Shown here piece by piece: positions 9,743-20,100 of a stretch of DNA of 64,000 bases (its first letter is position 1; every line of letters starts with the position of its first letter). The position numbers were made by a program, and so were the translations under genes. The DNA is from Lederbergia citri. Its GTDB lineage: Bacteria > Bacillota > Bacilli > Bacillales > Bacillaceae_C. The DNA lies in contig NZ_JAGYPG010000002.1 in assembly GCF_018343625.1 (NCBI RefSeq), forward strand, positions 601,280 to 665,279, given 5' to 3'. The notes under the pieces are model-generated. The model was not told where the DNA came from and did no database searches. It saw only the letters and a program-made list of their open reading frames with translations.

Positions 9743-9771
9743 TTGACATAATAGTTTATATTTTCTGTATA
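9743..9771 (+). promoter_or_regulatory. SigA-type promoter
   Basis: TTGACA (9743-9748), a 17-base spacer, and TGTATA (9766-9771). It faces the small gene at 9965-10120 and would give a leader of about 190 bases. Confidence 0.5.
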
Positions 9772-9964
9772 TAGGTAATTAGGGCTTATCAAAATAAGGT
9801 TTGCTATAACTTCTTAGCAATATCTTTTGTAATAATAGTGGGATGAATATTGAAATCTTTTATAATATATATGAAGACTATACGCTAGCGACCGCCAGTT
9901 ACTACTATTGGGATGAGGATAGTATGGTGTAGGTATGGAAACAGAACCTATAAGGAGGTCTAAT

Positions 9965-10120
9965 TTGACAAGCTGTTTAAGAAGCTCTGTTAAGGGTGCC
10001 GTGAATAACTTATTTATAGAGATGAATAAACAGAAGTTATCCGTTTGGCATTCTAAAAATCCGAAAACCGAACGAATAGCTATTATCAATTTCTTCGGGC
10101 CAGGACATAGCAATATATAA
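9965..10120 (+). CDS. Small protein of unknown function (51 aa)
   Basis: A TTG start at 9965 is preceded by a perfect AAGGAGG (9952-9958) at 6 bases spacing. The in-frame ATG at 9935 has no such site. The 51-residue product is basic, ends in WHSKNPKTERIAIINFFG.. and GHSNI, and shows no signal or membrane segment. The stop is followed immediately by a strong terminator and a SigA-like promoter lies upstream, so this looks like a true one-gene unit. I do not recognise the family. Confidence 0.55.
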   Translation: MTSCLRSSVKGAVNNLFIEMNKQKLSVWHSKNPKTERIAIINFFGPGHSNI

Positions 10121-10159
10121 GAATTCCCAGAGTCGAATAGGTTCTGGGAATATTTTTTG
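10121..10159 (+). terminator. Terminator after the 51-aa gene
   Basis: ATTCCCAGA and TTCTGGGAAT form a hairpin followed by ATTTTTT, starting directly after the stop codon of the small gene. Confidence 0.8.
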
Positions 10160-10241
10160 CTTGTATCATCTCACTCTTAAAATGATTGACAAGGATCGCC
10201 CTGGTATAGCCCTATCAAAGACTACTCATCTATCACTACCT

Positions 10242-10745
10242 CTATAAATCTATTACACCCTCCTCAAGATTCCGACGTATCTTCTGAATAGCTCCCGCTC
10301 GCCATTTCTTAACTGCCGACAAAGACACTCCTTCTTTCCCGGCAATTTCCTGTACACTCAATCCATAGTAGAAAGTATCAATCACCCACAATTTCTGCCT
10401 CTCAGTCAGTCCTTTACAGTAGGGATTTAATTGCTCTAGCTCCATTGGCGCCATAACATTTTCATCGACGGTCATCTCCCAAAATTCCTCGTCAGGATAC
10501 ACATTTTTTTCTTCGAACCGACTCATCTTCGTCAACTCGGTCAAAATCCGCCCTTTAATATACGAATAGGCATAAGTGGAAAACTTGCCCTTCTCTCCAT
10601 CAAAACGTTGATAAGCATCCCACAAGCCTATCAATCCCGTTTGATAAAATTCATCCTGATTTTTGTAGATCCCTAGTGACTTCATTACATGAAATATCAT
10701 TCTTTCGTGCATCTTGATTATTTCTTCAAAACGTTCTCTTTCCAT
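10242..10745 (-). CDS. Sigma-70 family RNA polymerase sigma factor
   Basis: This 167-residue sigma factor has region 2 (EFYQTGLIGLWDAYQRFD, then KGKFSTYAYSYIKGRIL, residues ~35-70) and region 4 (LTERQKLWVIDTFYYGLSVQEIAGKEGVSLSAVKKW, residues ~113-150). It has no region 1 or 3, so it is a short group 3/ECF-like factor. It directs core polymerase to a special promoter set. It precedes comK in the order of the minus strand downstream, so a competence or stationary-phase role is possible, but this is inference from neighbourhood. No anti-sigma gene is adjacent. Confidence 0.85.
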   Translation of the reverse strand: MERERFEEIIKMHERMIFHVMKSLGIYKNQDEFYQTGLIGLWDAYQRFDGEKGKFSTYAYSYIKGRILTELTKMSRFEEKNVYPDEEFWEMTVDENVMAPMELEQLNPYCKGLTERQKLWVIDTFYYGLSVQEIAGKEGVSLSAVKKWRAGAIQKIRRNLEEGVIDL

Positions 10746-10760
10746 TCCGTTTCCTTCCTG

Positions 10761-10774
10761 GAAAGCGCGCTTTC
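10761..10774. promoter_or_regulatory. Perfect palindrome in the sigma-factor leader
   Basis: GAAAGCGCGCTTTC is a 14-base perfect inverted repeat about 16 bases upstream of the sigma factor start codon, just ahead of its AAGGAAA ribosome site. It could be an operator or an RNA hairpin affecting translation. It resembles a cre site with two extra central bases. Confidence 0.35.
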
Positions 10775-11008
10775 AAATGTTTTCTCGAGTACTTTAAAGA
10801 TAGTAAGAATGAACACTTGACGCGAATGAACGTTTTGAGGGAAATAACGATTTTCTACCTATATTTGAAGAAAAATGGCTTTATTTAACCTTTTTCTCCT
10901 AGGCTATTTTCGAGAAATGATATGATTTCTATTCGTAATTTTCTATTTTAGGAAAATGGAAATAAAATAAAAAAATGTTTGGGCAATATTTCACCCAAAC
11001 ACTTTTGG

Positions 11009-11623
11009 TTAACTTATATGTAAAGAATATTCCTTATTAATATCGTAATCTACTTCTACAATTCCTTTATTTGTCTGTTTAAAGTGAAAGATAGTTTTGT
11101 TTTCATTAATAAACAGTGCCTCTTTTTGCGGTTCATATGTATAGGGTAATGTTGGTATTGTTCTCTTTTCGAAGGTTTTTTGTAAGTCTTGTGCGCGATA
11201 TTCCCTAGTTTTGAAGAGATCCTTACTGATATTAATGGTAATCGTATGATCATATTCCATTAAGACTTTCGTTTTATTATTAGGCACAGGAATACTATCT
11301 TTTATATGATTCAACGAAAACCAAACACAATTTTTATTTTTGGGGGACATGCTAGGAAACCAGTATATACCTAAACTTCCACAGATTTTAATCGGCGGCA
11401 TATCAATATTCCCTAGAGCAGCTTTCGTAGCTTTTTTCGCAGCATTTAAACCGCTTCCATAATGAATCAAACTATTTTCAATGATTTCGATAGGACTTAA
11501 TTTGACTATAAAAACTTTTTTAGCCTCTAAGACACGAGTATAAAAATACCCATTCTTAACGAAAACTCCCATAAGTGCCATTGTAAAACGGTTAATAATA
11601 TAATCATCTCTCATTTTTTTCAT
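11009..11623 (-). CDS. comK: ComK-family competence transcription factor
   Basis: The product (204 residues from the ATG at 11623) resembles ComK, the DNA-binding master regulator of DNA uptake genes. It has NSLIHYGSGLNAAKKATKAALG, then MPPIKICGSLGIYWFPSMSP and NCVWFSLNHI, the conserved core of the family. An upstream ATG at 11671 would add 16 residues. The start at 11623 has AAGGGGAG at about 8 bases and gives a length closer to the ~190 residues usual for ComK. It is a single gene on the minus strand near a sigma factor gene. Whether it supports competence is not shown. Confidence 0.85.
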   Translation of the reverse strand: MKKMRDDYIINRFTMALMGVFVKNGYFYTRVLEAKKVFIVKLSPIEIIENSLIHYGSGLNAAKKATKAALGNIDMPPIKICGSLGIYWFPSMSPKNKNCVWFSLNHIKDSIPVPNNKTKVLMEYDHTITINISKDLFKTREYRAQDLQKTFEKRTIPTLPYTYEPQKEALFINENKTIFHFKQTNKGIVEVDYDINKEYSLHIS

Positions 11624-11671
11624 ACACCATACTCCCCTTTTCAGTAATTTTTCAGATAAGAGATAGTACAC

Positions 11672-12250
11672 ATGGATGATATTAAACTAAGATGTATTAA
11701 TTTAATTTAAAACCTTTAACCGCTCTATCGATCACCACATTCCAAAAATACAATTTTCACATCTTTCTATATTATTGCACATTTAGGACTATTTATCTAT
11801 ATTTCAACATTATATCTTTTAAAATTCGACATTTTATTATAAAACCTATCATTTCATAGGTAAAAATAACTAATCAACTCTGAAGCTCTATTACTGGGAG
11901 GATTGCACTAGAAAGTATAAAAATTGATATGTAGCAGCCCTCTTTATCCTTTGAGAAAAGTTTGGAATAATATTTTGTCATTGATTACGAAACTACGAAT
12001 ACAAGTTCGTTGAATGCATTTCTTCATTTCATATCAATTTTGGATATATGTAATTCTATTAATGTATTATGGAAGTTCTATTAAACTATTATATAATTTA
12101 AAAAGACCTCGTGCTGAAGCACCTGATCTCTCTAGATATATGACAAAGTGCAGAGTCCTTTGACCATACACATAATATTTTCCTACAATTTGAATTTTCT
12201 CTGCAATAAATAAAGAGAAAGGCTGACACTTTCATAACCTAATAACCTAA
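11672..12250. other. Gene-free AT-rich stretch
   Basis: I see no coding sequence here. A short GTGC-TGAA-GCAC stem near 12110-12122, followed on the minus strand by TTTTT, could end transcription of the LuxR-type regulator. ComK would be expected to act on its own promoter in this upstream region, but I could not pick out a clear pair of AAAA-N5-TTTT boxes. Confidence 0.3.
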
Positions 12251-12880
12251 TTACAAAGAAAACCACTGATTTTTAATTGCATATAAGACAGCGTTTGTTC
12301 TATCACTTACATTTAACTTTATAAACATTGTACTTATATGATTTTTCACTGTTTTTTCCTTAATATTTAAGTGTTTAGCTATGCTTTGATTCTTATGACC
12401 TTTTACAATTAACTCCAATATATCCCATTGCCGATTTGTTAATAATTTTGCAGGTCTGTTCGATAATATATTGGATATTTTTTTTCTTTGCTGAAATAAG
12501 GTAGGGACTAATTTAGGATGAATATATTGATTTCCTTTCAACATAAGGTTAAAAGCATATATTAACTCACTAGTCTTCATTCCCTTTAGTAAATAACCAT
12601 GTAAGTTAATTTTAAATAGTTCGGGCAGATATTCCCCCTCAGAGTCCGATAGCCGTACCGTAATAATTACATTATCATCTTTATAGGAATCAACTACTCT
12701 ACGTAAATCTATATTCGATTTAAAATCTAATATAATTAGATAGGGAATGTGGTTGCTTCCAAAAATAAGATTAGAGGGTATATGATCATATACCCTTACT
12801 GATTGTGTCAGTTTTTTTTCAATCGTCGGAACCCTCTTGTGTAACAAATTTATTTCTTTATTTATTTCAATGTTGCTCAT
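12251..12880 (-). CDS. LuxR/FixJ-type DNA-binding regulator with degenerate receiver
   Basis: This 209-residue protein has a C-terminal LuxR helix-turn-helix (residues ~145-205: [20 protein letters not shown], then [20 protein letters not shown]). The N-terminal half has the outline of a response-regulator receiver: a likely phospho-acceptor D52 (LIILDF) and the conserved Lys K98 (GYLLKGM). The acidic pair at the N-terminus of normal receivers is missing. No histidine kinase gene is nearby. It may be an orphan DegU/ComA-like factor working without normal phosphorylation. AGGAGAT precedes the start. Confidence 0.8.
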   Translation of the reverse strand: MSNIEINKEINLLHKRVPTIEKKLTQSVRVYDHIPSNLIFGSNHIPYLIILDFKSNIDLRRVVDSYKDDNVIITVRLSDSEGEYLPELFKINLHGYLLKGMKTSELIYAFNLMLKGNQYIHPKLVPTLFQQRKKISNILSNRPAKLLTNRQWDILELIVKGHKNQSIAKHLNIKEKTVKNHISTMFIKLNVSDRTNAVLYAIKNQWFSL

Positions 12881-12928
12881 TTATGACATCTCCTGTATAT
12901 CCTTCATGCTTTGCTATAATTGTAATTA

Positions 12929-14623
12929 TTACAGAACAAATCGACTGACCAGGCCATTTAGGTTTTCAGCTAATTTAGCTAGATCATTAGAACTATTTGC
13001 TACTTCCTCCATAGAACTGCTGATTTGCTCGGATGAAGCAGAAGTTTGTTCCACTCCAGCAGCAGATTCTTCGGAAATTGCCGCAATTTCTGTTATGGAT
13101 TCGTCCATTTTTTTACTACTCTCAGCAATGCTTGAGATATTTTTGGAGACAATCTTAATATTATTCGTCATTTCTGATACAGCAAGACTGATTCCGTCAA
13201 AGGTTTCCTGCGTTCCTTCAATTTGCCTCGTTCCTTGTGCAACTTCTTTATATCCTTCTTCAAGGGATTCTGTAACTATACCAGATTCATTTTGGATGCC
13301 ATTTACGATGGCAGTAATATCCGATACAGACGCGGATACTTGTTCTGCCAGTTTTCGAACTTCATCTGCCACTACTGCAAAGCCTCTACCTTGTTCCCCT
13401 GCTCTAGCCGCTTCAATCGCTGCATTCAATGCAAGTAAATTCGTTTGGTCTGCAATCTCTTGAATAACAGAAACCAGCTTAGAAATCTCTTGAGATTTTT
13501 CGTCTAAACCTTTTACCTTATCCACCGCATCATGAACGATTTGATCAATTTTCGCCATTTGCTGACTAGAAGCTTCCATTAATTGGCTGCCTTCATTTGT
13601 CATTTGTAATACATTATCGGAAGCCTGCTGTATACGTTCTCCATTGTCGTTAGCCTCTTGGACTGTAGCGGAAAAAGATACCATAATAGAAGCCAATTCA
13701 CCTGCACTCGTGGCTTGTGTTTCTGTTCCGGTAGCCAATTCTTGCATAGTAGCGGATATTTGTTGAGAACCGGCATTGACCTCATTTGCCGATTGAGTTA
13801 ATTCTTCACTCTGTCCTGTAATGGATTCAGACACGTAGCTGATTTCACTGATCAAATCACGTAATTTTTTACTCATTTCATTTGTAGAGATAACAAGCTG
13901 GGCAATTTCGTCCCGTGATTTCGTTCTTAATGGCTCCTGGCTGAGATTCGCACTTGAAATCAACTTCATTCGCTCCATTACCTTTTTAATAGGGGTAGTA
14001 ATGATAGTAGAAGTGATGAGCGCTGCCGCTATACTAACAATTATGACTAAAATAATCGAAATTAAAGCTACGTACAATGTCTCGTTGCCACTTTTCATAA
14101 TGCTTTTTCCATGCTTTTGAATTAAGGCTTCTCTATCTGTTGCTATTTTTTCAAAACGATCCATGATATCACGAGCTTCATTTGTCGAGATTGCGAGATT
14201 TAATATAGCTTGCTCCTTATTGCCCTTGTCATACTCATTAAAAACATCCTTTATAACATGCTCTCTCCATTTGGAAGTTCGCTGAATAAGTTCCTTAAAT
14301 TCAGCTGAAGCACCTAATTCTTTCGCCATCTTTTCATAGTGCTCTGCTTTTTTTATTTCATCTATAAATCTATCTTTATAATCATTATAACCAAATAGGA
14401 CATAACCTCGCGCCAAGCCTATACTGTTGGCCATTCTGGTTTCCAATTGTTCATCTGCAATCAATATTTGAAGATCTTTACTTACCATATTTTCAGTATC
14501 CTTATTGACTTTATTGACTGATATGTAGATATACACACCAAAGGCAATGAACAGCAAGATCACAAGAGAAAAGCCAACTAATATTTTCATTTTTAAGCTT
14601 TTAAAATTAAACAAATTTTTCAT
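12929..14623 (-). CDS. Methyl-accepting chemotaxis protein (A)
   Basis: This 564-residue transmembrane chemoreceptor is built as an N-terminal membrane helix, an extracellular four-helix-bundle type sensor (~40-190), a second membrane helix ([20 protein letters not shown]), HAMP, and a long signalling coiled coil. The tip sequence [20 protein letters not shown] contacts CheA/CheW. An upstream in-frame start at 14692 exists. The ATG at 14623 has GAGGAAG just ahead and matches the start of the neighbouring paralogue ([11 protein letters not shown] versus [11 protein letters not shown]). Ligand unknown. Confidence 0.9.
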   Translation of the reverse strand: MKNLFNFKSLKMKILVGFSLVILLFIAFGVYIYISVNKVNKDTENMVSKDLQILIADEQLETRMANSIGLARGYVLFGYNDYKDRFIDEIKKAEHYEKMAKELGASAEFKELIQRTSKWREHVIKDVFNEYDKGNKEQAILNLAISTNEARDIMDRFEKIATDREALIQKHGKSIMKSGNETLYVALISIILVIIVSIAAALITSTIITTPIKKVMERMKLISSANLSQEPLRTKSRDEIAQLVISTNEMSKKLRDLISEISYVSESITGQSEELTQSANEVNAGSQQISATMQELATGTETQATSAGELASIMVSFSATVQEANDNGERIQQASDNVLQMTNEGSQLMEASSQQMAKIDQIVHDAVDKVKGLDEKSQEISKLVSVIQEIADQTNLLALNAAIEAARAGEQGRGFAVVADEVRKLAEQVSASVSDITAIVNGIQNESGIVTESLEEGYKEVAQGTRQIEGTQETFDGISLAVSEMTNNIKIVSKNISSIAESSKKMDESITEIAAISEESAAGVEQTSASSEQISSSMEEVANSSNDLAKLAENLNGLVSRFVL

Positions 14624-14875
14624 GTTCTTCCTCGTTTCGTATAAGATTACATTAAAGCTTCTTTTCAAGTTTTTTATTGTGAATGTTTTCACAAACCAAT
14701 CCTTTTTATGTTTTCAAACAAATTACTTATCACTTACATAGATCTTTTTAAATGTGGTCTTTTTTTAAACTGTTAAACTAAGTGAGTCCAAATTTTATTG
14801 TCTACTTTACAAGTAATAATTAAATAGTTTAAATATTAATGAATATTGTCCGTTGTTTACCTCCTCTTTGCATAC

Positions 14876-14913
14876 AAAAAGGCTATTCTTAAAACAAAGA
14901 ATAGCCAAAAAAC
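14876..14913. terminator. Bidirectional hairpin between the two chemoreceptor genes
   Basis: AAAAAGGCTATTCTT and AAGAATAGCCAAAAA form a perfect stem with A/T runs on both sides. Confidence 0.75.
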
Positions 14914-15235
14914 TATTTCACATATGAAACAGTTAACTATTTGGCAGCCAGGCAATCATAGTTTTTTCGAATTAAACCTTAGACCCTTGGCTTTGCGTCC
15001 TATTTTTTCAAATAGTTTGCCTTTTTTCTGATTACGTTTATATGATTAATTACCTAATACTTTTATATCATACAATGTTGACTTCCAAAATTCAACAAAA
15101 ATCTTCATATATTTGGTAAAATTGCCGAATTATGTCGAATATCGTTGAAATAATTGCATTATAAGTTGAACAAATACTTGAAATTTCTTCCTCCTTTGCA
15201 TAATACAGAGCTTTAGACCTTTTCTAAAACAATAT

Positions 15236-15273
15236 AAAAGGATCCTTTCCCATTTTGGGGACTGGATCCTTAT
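15236..15273 (-). terminator. Terminator after chemoreceptor B
   Basis: AAGGATCC and GGATCCTT pair around a 16-base loop directly downstream of the stop codon of the minus-strand gene. Confidence 0.6.
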
Positions 15274-15277
15274 CTAA

Positions 15278-16972
15278 TTAAAGCTTAAACCTATTAATCA
15301 ATCCATTTAAATTCTCTGCTAACTTAGCAAGATCTGCTGAATTATTTGCGACTTCTTCCATCGAACTACTAATCTCTTCAGAAGAAGCGGACGTCTCTTC
15401 TGCTCCTGCAGCGGATTCTTCAGAGATTGCTGCAATTTCCGTAATAGAATTTTGCATTTTTTCGCTGTTAGAGGAAATGTGCATGATATTATCGGATACC
15501 GTTTTTATATTCTCTACCATTTCTGTAACGGCAGAACTGATTTTTTCAAAGGTTTCTTTTGTTGATTCAATCTGATTTGTGCCTTGGGCTACTTCTTTAT
15601 ACCCTGCCTGCAAGGAGTCAGTTACAATGCTGGATTCATTTTGTATGCCTGCTACGATACCCGTAATATCTGCTACGGAATTCGAAACTTGTTCCGCGAG
15701 TTTCCTTACTTCATCAGCAACGACCGCAAATCCGCGTCCTTGTTCACCCGCTCTAGCTGCTTCAATGGCAGCATTTAACGCTAGTAAATTAGTTTGATCG
15801 GCAATATCTTGGATAACAGAAACTAATTTAGAGATTTCCTGAGATTTTTCGTCTAAGCCTTTTACCTTATGAACAGCATCCTGAACAATCTGATCGATTT
15901 TTTCCATTTGCTGGCTAGAAGTTTCCATTAATTGGCTGCCTTCATTTGTCATTCCCAATACGTCCGTTGAAGCTCGCTGAACGCGTTCGCCATTTTCATT
16001 CGCTTCATGTACCGTCGTGGAGAATGTCACCATGATAGCAGCCAATTCACTCGCGTTTGAAGCTTGCGCCTCTGTGCCCGTTGCGAGTTCTTCCATTGTA
16101 GCTGCAATTTGCTGCGAACCTGAATTAACCTCGTTTGCAGATTGCATCATTTCTTCGCTCTGACTCGTGATGTTTTCAGAAACCGTATTGATCTCACTTA
16201 CCAATTCTCGTATTCTTCCATTCATTTCATTTGTCGCAACAACCAGTTGTGCAATTTCATCACGCGATTTCGTTTCTAGTGAACTTTGGCTTAGATCTCC
16301 GCTTGCTATTAACTTCATTCGCTCCATTACTTTCTTAATTGGACGGGTAATAAAGTTTGAAGTGATCAGGGCAGTAGCAATGCTAACGATAATCACTAAA
16401 ATAATAAAAATAGATACTATATATAATGTATTTTCTCCATTGGATATGATATCTTTCCCCTGTTGTTGAATGATATGTTCCCTATTTATAGCAAGTTTTT
16501 CATATTCTTCGATGATACTCTCTGCTTCTTTTGTCGCAGCTACATGATTTCTATTGGCTAGCGATTTTTGTCCTTTATCATATAAGGCAAACACATTCGT
16601 TTCGATATCTTCTTGCCAAGCCATCGTACGTTGGACAAGTTGTTTAAACTCATCAGAAGCTCCTAAGTCTATTGCCCTTTTTTGATCTAATATCGCTTGC
16701 TCTGTTAAAGCATAAAACTGGTCCCTGTAATCATCATTTTCAAATAATAAAAAACCTCGTAAAAGCGAGACTCGATTTGCCATATTTGCTGACAATTGGT
16801 CATCTATGATTAATATTTTAAGCTCTTTATCAAGAATATTTTTTGTATCATTATTCACATTTTTAACAGTTAAAAAGTTATATAGTCCAAAAACAATAAA
16901 CAATAAAATAACACAAGAAAATCCGAATAAAATTTTTGTTTTCAAGCTTTTAAAATTGAATAATTTCTTCAC
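15278..16972 (-). CDS. Methyl-accepting chemotaxis protein (B), paralogue of A
   Basis: Same length and architecture as the receptor at 12929-14623: membrane helix, extracellular helical bundle, membrane helix ([19 protein letters not shown]), HAMP and signalling tip [20 protein letters not shown]. The cytoplasmic halves are nearly identical by eye. The extracellular halves (~residues 35-185) differ clearly, as expected after a tandem duplication with divergence in ligand specificity. A hairpin separates the two, so they are probably separate transcripts. Confidence 0.9.
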   Translation of the reverse strand: MKKLFNFKSLKTKILFGFSCVILLFIVFGLYNFLTVKNVNNDTKNILDKELKILIIDDQLSANMANRVSLLRGFLLFENDDYRDQFYALTEQAILDQKRAIDLGASDEFKQLVQRTMAWQEDIETNVFALYDKGQKSLANRNHVAATKEAESIIEEYEKLAINREHIIQQQGKDIISNGENTLYIVSIFIILVIIVSIATALITSNFITRPIKKVMERMKLIASGDLSQSSLETKSRDEIAQLVVATNEMNGRIRELVSEINTVSENITSQSEEMMQSANEVNSGSQQIAATMEELATGTEAQASNASELAAIMVTFSTTVHEANENGERVQRASTDVLGMTNEGSQLMETSSQQMEKIDQIVQDAVHKVKGLDEKSQEISKLVSVIQDIADQTNLLALNAAIEAARAGEQGRGFAVVADEVRKLAEQVSNSVADITGIVAGIQNESSIVTDSLQAGYKEVAQGTNQIESTKETFEKISSAVTEMVENIKTVSDNIMHISSNSEKMQNSITEIAAISEESAAGAEETSASSEEISSSMEEVANNSADLAKLAENLNGLINRFKL

Positions 16973-17093
16973 GTGTCTACCTCTTTCTTGTAAATTTTCT
17001 TAATGAAGATATTTCGTAATAGGAAAGAATTACTACTATAATGATAGACTAGAGTTTTCCAATATTCAACAGTGTTTCCTTAATTTCTACATG

Positions 17094-17125
17094 AAAAAGG
17101 AGCGTCTTTGGACGCCCTTTTTATC
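17094..17125 (-). terminator. Terminator after the TagF fusion gene
   Basis: AAAAAGGAGCGTC and GACGCCCTTTTT form a hairpin with a TTTG loop, overlapping the stop codon of the minus-strand fusion gene. Confidence 0.75.
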
Positions 17126-20100
17126 GCAATGGACGGTAAAACGATTCCATCGCCATTTCGTTGTAGTATTTATAGTCAAATGCTTCTGGACGAAAGCTTT
17201 GTTCTTTATTTGCTATCTGATGTAATCCTTCTTCCAAACCTTGAATACTATTCTCCACCAATAAGCCGTATTTCCCATCCTCGAGTACTGTCCGATTTGC
17301 AATAATGTCTGTTGCGACTATATTCATTCCGAGCGTCATCGCCTCCAGCAAGACCATGGGCTGTCCCTCATAATGGGACGAAAGGACAAAGCAATCGCAT
17401 TTTTTCAAGAAAGGGAAGGGATTTTCAAGTTGGCCTAGGAGGAACACGCAATGATTTAGGTTTAGTTCCTGTATTAAAGTTTTGAGCTGCTTTTTTAAGG
17501 CACCTTCACCTATAATATAAAGCATACTATTAGGATGAGTTTTATGAAATCTTCCGAATGCTTTAATCAAATTATCCTGCCCTTTTTCAGGCGAAAGTCT
17601 CCCCATTGTGGCAAAATTAATATTTTTGCTGCTAGGTTCGAGAACGAATTGACCGTCCACTTCCATGCCAAGAATACGCAATGCCTTTTGATTTACCCAG
17701 CCTAGCGAAGGAATGTGTGAATATGTCCCTCGTAAAGTCGTTGCTTCTTTATCAATGTTTACAATACTGCCTTCGAGTTCATTATCAACTTCTACTTTCT
17801 GACCATATGGCTTTGTCCATACAGAATACTTTTCACCTAACTCCAATACGACCTTTTTTGATACCTCGACTTCTTTGATTACGATAGCTTCCTTTAATAT
17901 TTCAAAGGCTTTAGAATCAAGCCAGCCAATTTTTTTACCATCATGATAAAATAAAAAGCTATGTCCATACCTTGTTTTGATTACTGCTTTTATTGTGACG
18001 ATCTCGTCTTCCAACCATTTTGCCGGTGCAATTTCTTTTGCATTCCAATGGGGATAAGCGTGAGTGTAAATAAGGCGATTGCCTGGATTTACAATTTTTG
18101 CATAGACTGGATTGATAACTTTTACTTCACTTAACGTTCGATTTGCAATATTTTTTATTACATTCTTTTTCCATTGATAATTTCTTGTTTTTAATAACTT
18201 TCCTTTTAGAATATCCCCATCATACACGTGAAAAGCGGAATTGCTGATCCAACCGAGTACCGTCCCATTAATGGAAATCCTGCTATACATACCACGCGGA
18301 GTTTCCACTTCTTTTTCAATATCAACGATTACATCCTTATAATCCGCACTTCCGGAAATTTTCTCCGCTCCAGGAACTTTATATGGCATGGACCATATTT
18401 GATTCCCTTTTGGATTCGCTAGCTTAGCTATTTTACGAACTTCTTTTTCGCTTAAAATACTGTCTGGAAGTAATTCCACTGCATCAGCGCTAATCCAACC
18501 AATCACTTGGTTGTTATGACTAAATTTATAATACGAATCCGCTTTTCTCGTTATTAATACTTCAGCGTTTTTTAAATCTAGTTCTAACTTAAACTCTTTA
18601 GCACCTTCATTAAAAGGAGGCAGATTCCAAGCCCACTCCCCTTTTATCACCGCTCGTGCTCTGAAATGTTCTACACGAGGTGCCTCATCTTCTATTTTTT
18701 CCTCTATTTCATTTTGTAAAATCCTCGTTGGGTTAATAGAATTTAATACGTAATCAAATTTTTCCTCAGCTGCATATTTTGACAAGTTCGCTTTGTTCAC
18801 TTCCATCGTCCCTTCAGAAACACTGACGAGCTTATCAAACTGATCATAGACCGAAAAGAGCCCGCGTAAATTAATGCGGTGCGGTCTTTTACCATTGACG
18901 ACTTTTTCACTATCCGAAAGCATATCCGAATGCAAAAAGCATAATTTCTTTTTTGCATCAGCAACCATTAAATATTTGGCCCAATACAGACTGTAGCCGC
19001 TAAAGTCAATGCAATAATCAAACTTTGATTTACCAAATAACCGTTGATGTTCCCTCAGAAAAATATACTCTGGGAATATTTTTTTGGCTAAAAACCCATT
19101 CCTACCACGGTTATGAATGAATTTGTCTCGATAATGCTCCGCGATATTGTAAACTGGAGCGCCACCTTTAAAAAGCAAGCGGACATGTTTATTGATTTTT
19201 TCAATATTCCTCAAAAATTCTTCGTCACTAGAAGCTGGTAGAAAACAACTGACATCATATGTATCGTAATCAATATTATTCGTTAAGTTAATAAAGGAAG
19301 AGGTGATCCCGTTATTCCTCATTCCACCTGGGTAAATCAAGATTTTTTCCTTTGTAGAATCAAGATTAGTGATGGTATTAAATTTTTTACCATAGTTTTT
19401 AAAAATATAGTTCACGATTCTTTCTGTAACATTGCCATCGTCATGATTAGTAAATCTACTTTTCATTTCTTGATATTTTTTGCGATAGGAGGTTTGTACG
19501 TTTTCAATACCGCGAATCGCCTCGACGAGCTCAATCGCGTTGAAGAGCAAGGGCCCTGGGAGTTCATCGTTCTTTAAATATTGCCCTCTTTCCTCGTTAT
19601 ACACATCAAGATCCCATGTGTAAAACAGAATCGGCTTATCCGTTACAAGAAAATCGAAAAAGATGCTGGAATAATCGGTAACCAACAAATCCACCATCGA
19701 AAGCAATTCATTCGTATCAACGAAATCTGGAACAAGTCGATTTCGAAGGGCAGAATGCTTTGACGCCTCTTTATATAGATAAGGATGAACCTTTACTAAA
19801 ATATTGTATTTGTGCCCCATTTTAAACTCCAAATCATTCATATCAGCAACGATGTGATGCACATCATTATTAACCTTCGCGACATTCGTTCCCTTCCACG
19901 TTGGCGCGTACAATATATTTTGCTTTTGATCATCAATACTCAAACCATATGAGCGTAATCGTTGTTTCATTTCATCGGGATCCGTATTCAACGTTAAATC
20001 AATCCGTGGATAACCTTCTTCAATAATTGTCCCCGGGTATAAACCATTCAATTTATAACTGTCAGTGAATATTTTCGTCGTATGAGCGTTAGGACTTAAT

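Noticed and set aside
9814..10113. Minus-strand 99-codon frame opposite the small plus-strand gene
   Set aside because: The plus-strand gene has the ribosome site, promoter and terminator; the minus frame has none.
10755..10780. Catabolite response element in front of the sigma factor
   Set aside because: Two extra bases in the centre of the palindrome change the spacing of the half-sites.
12837..13463. Plus-strand 208-codon frame across the chemoreceptor gene
   Set aside because: Antisense of the conserved receptor signalling domain; Cys/Ser-rich composition typical of a shadow frame.
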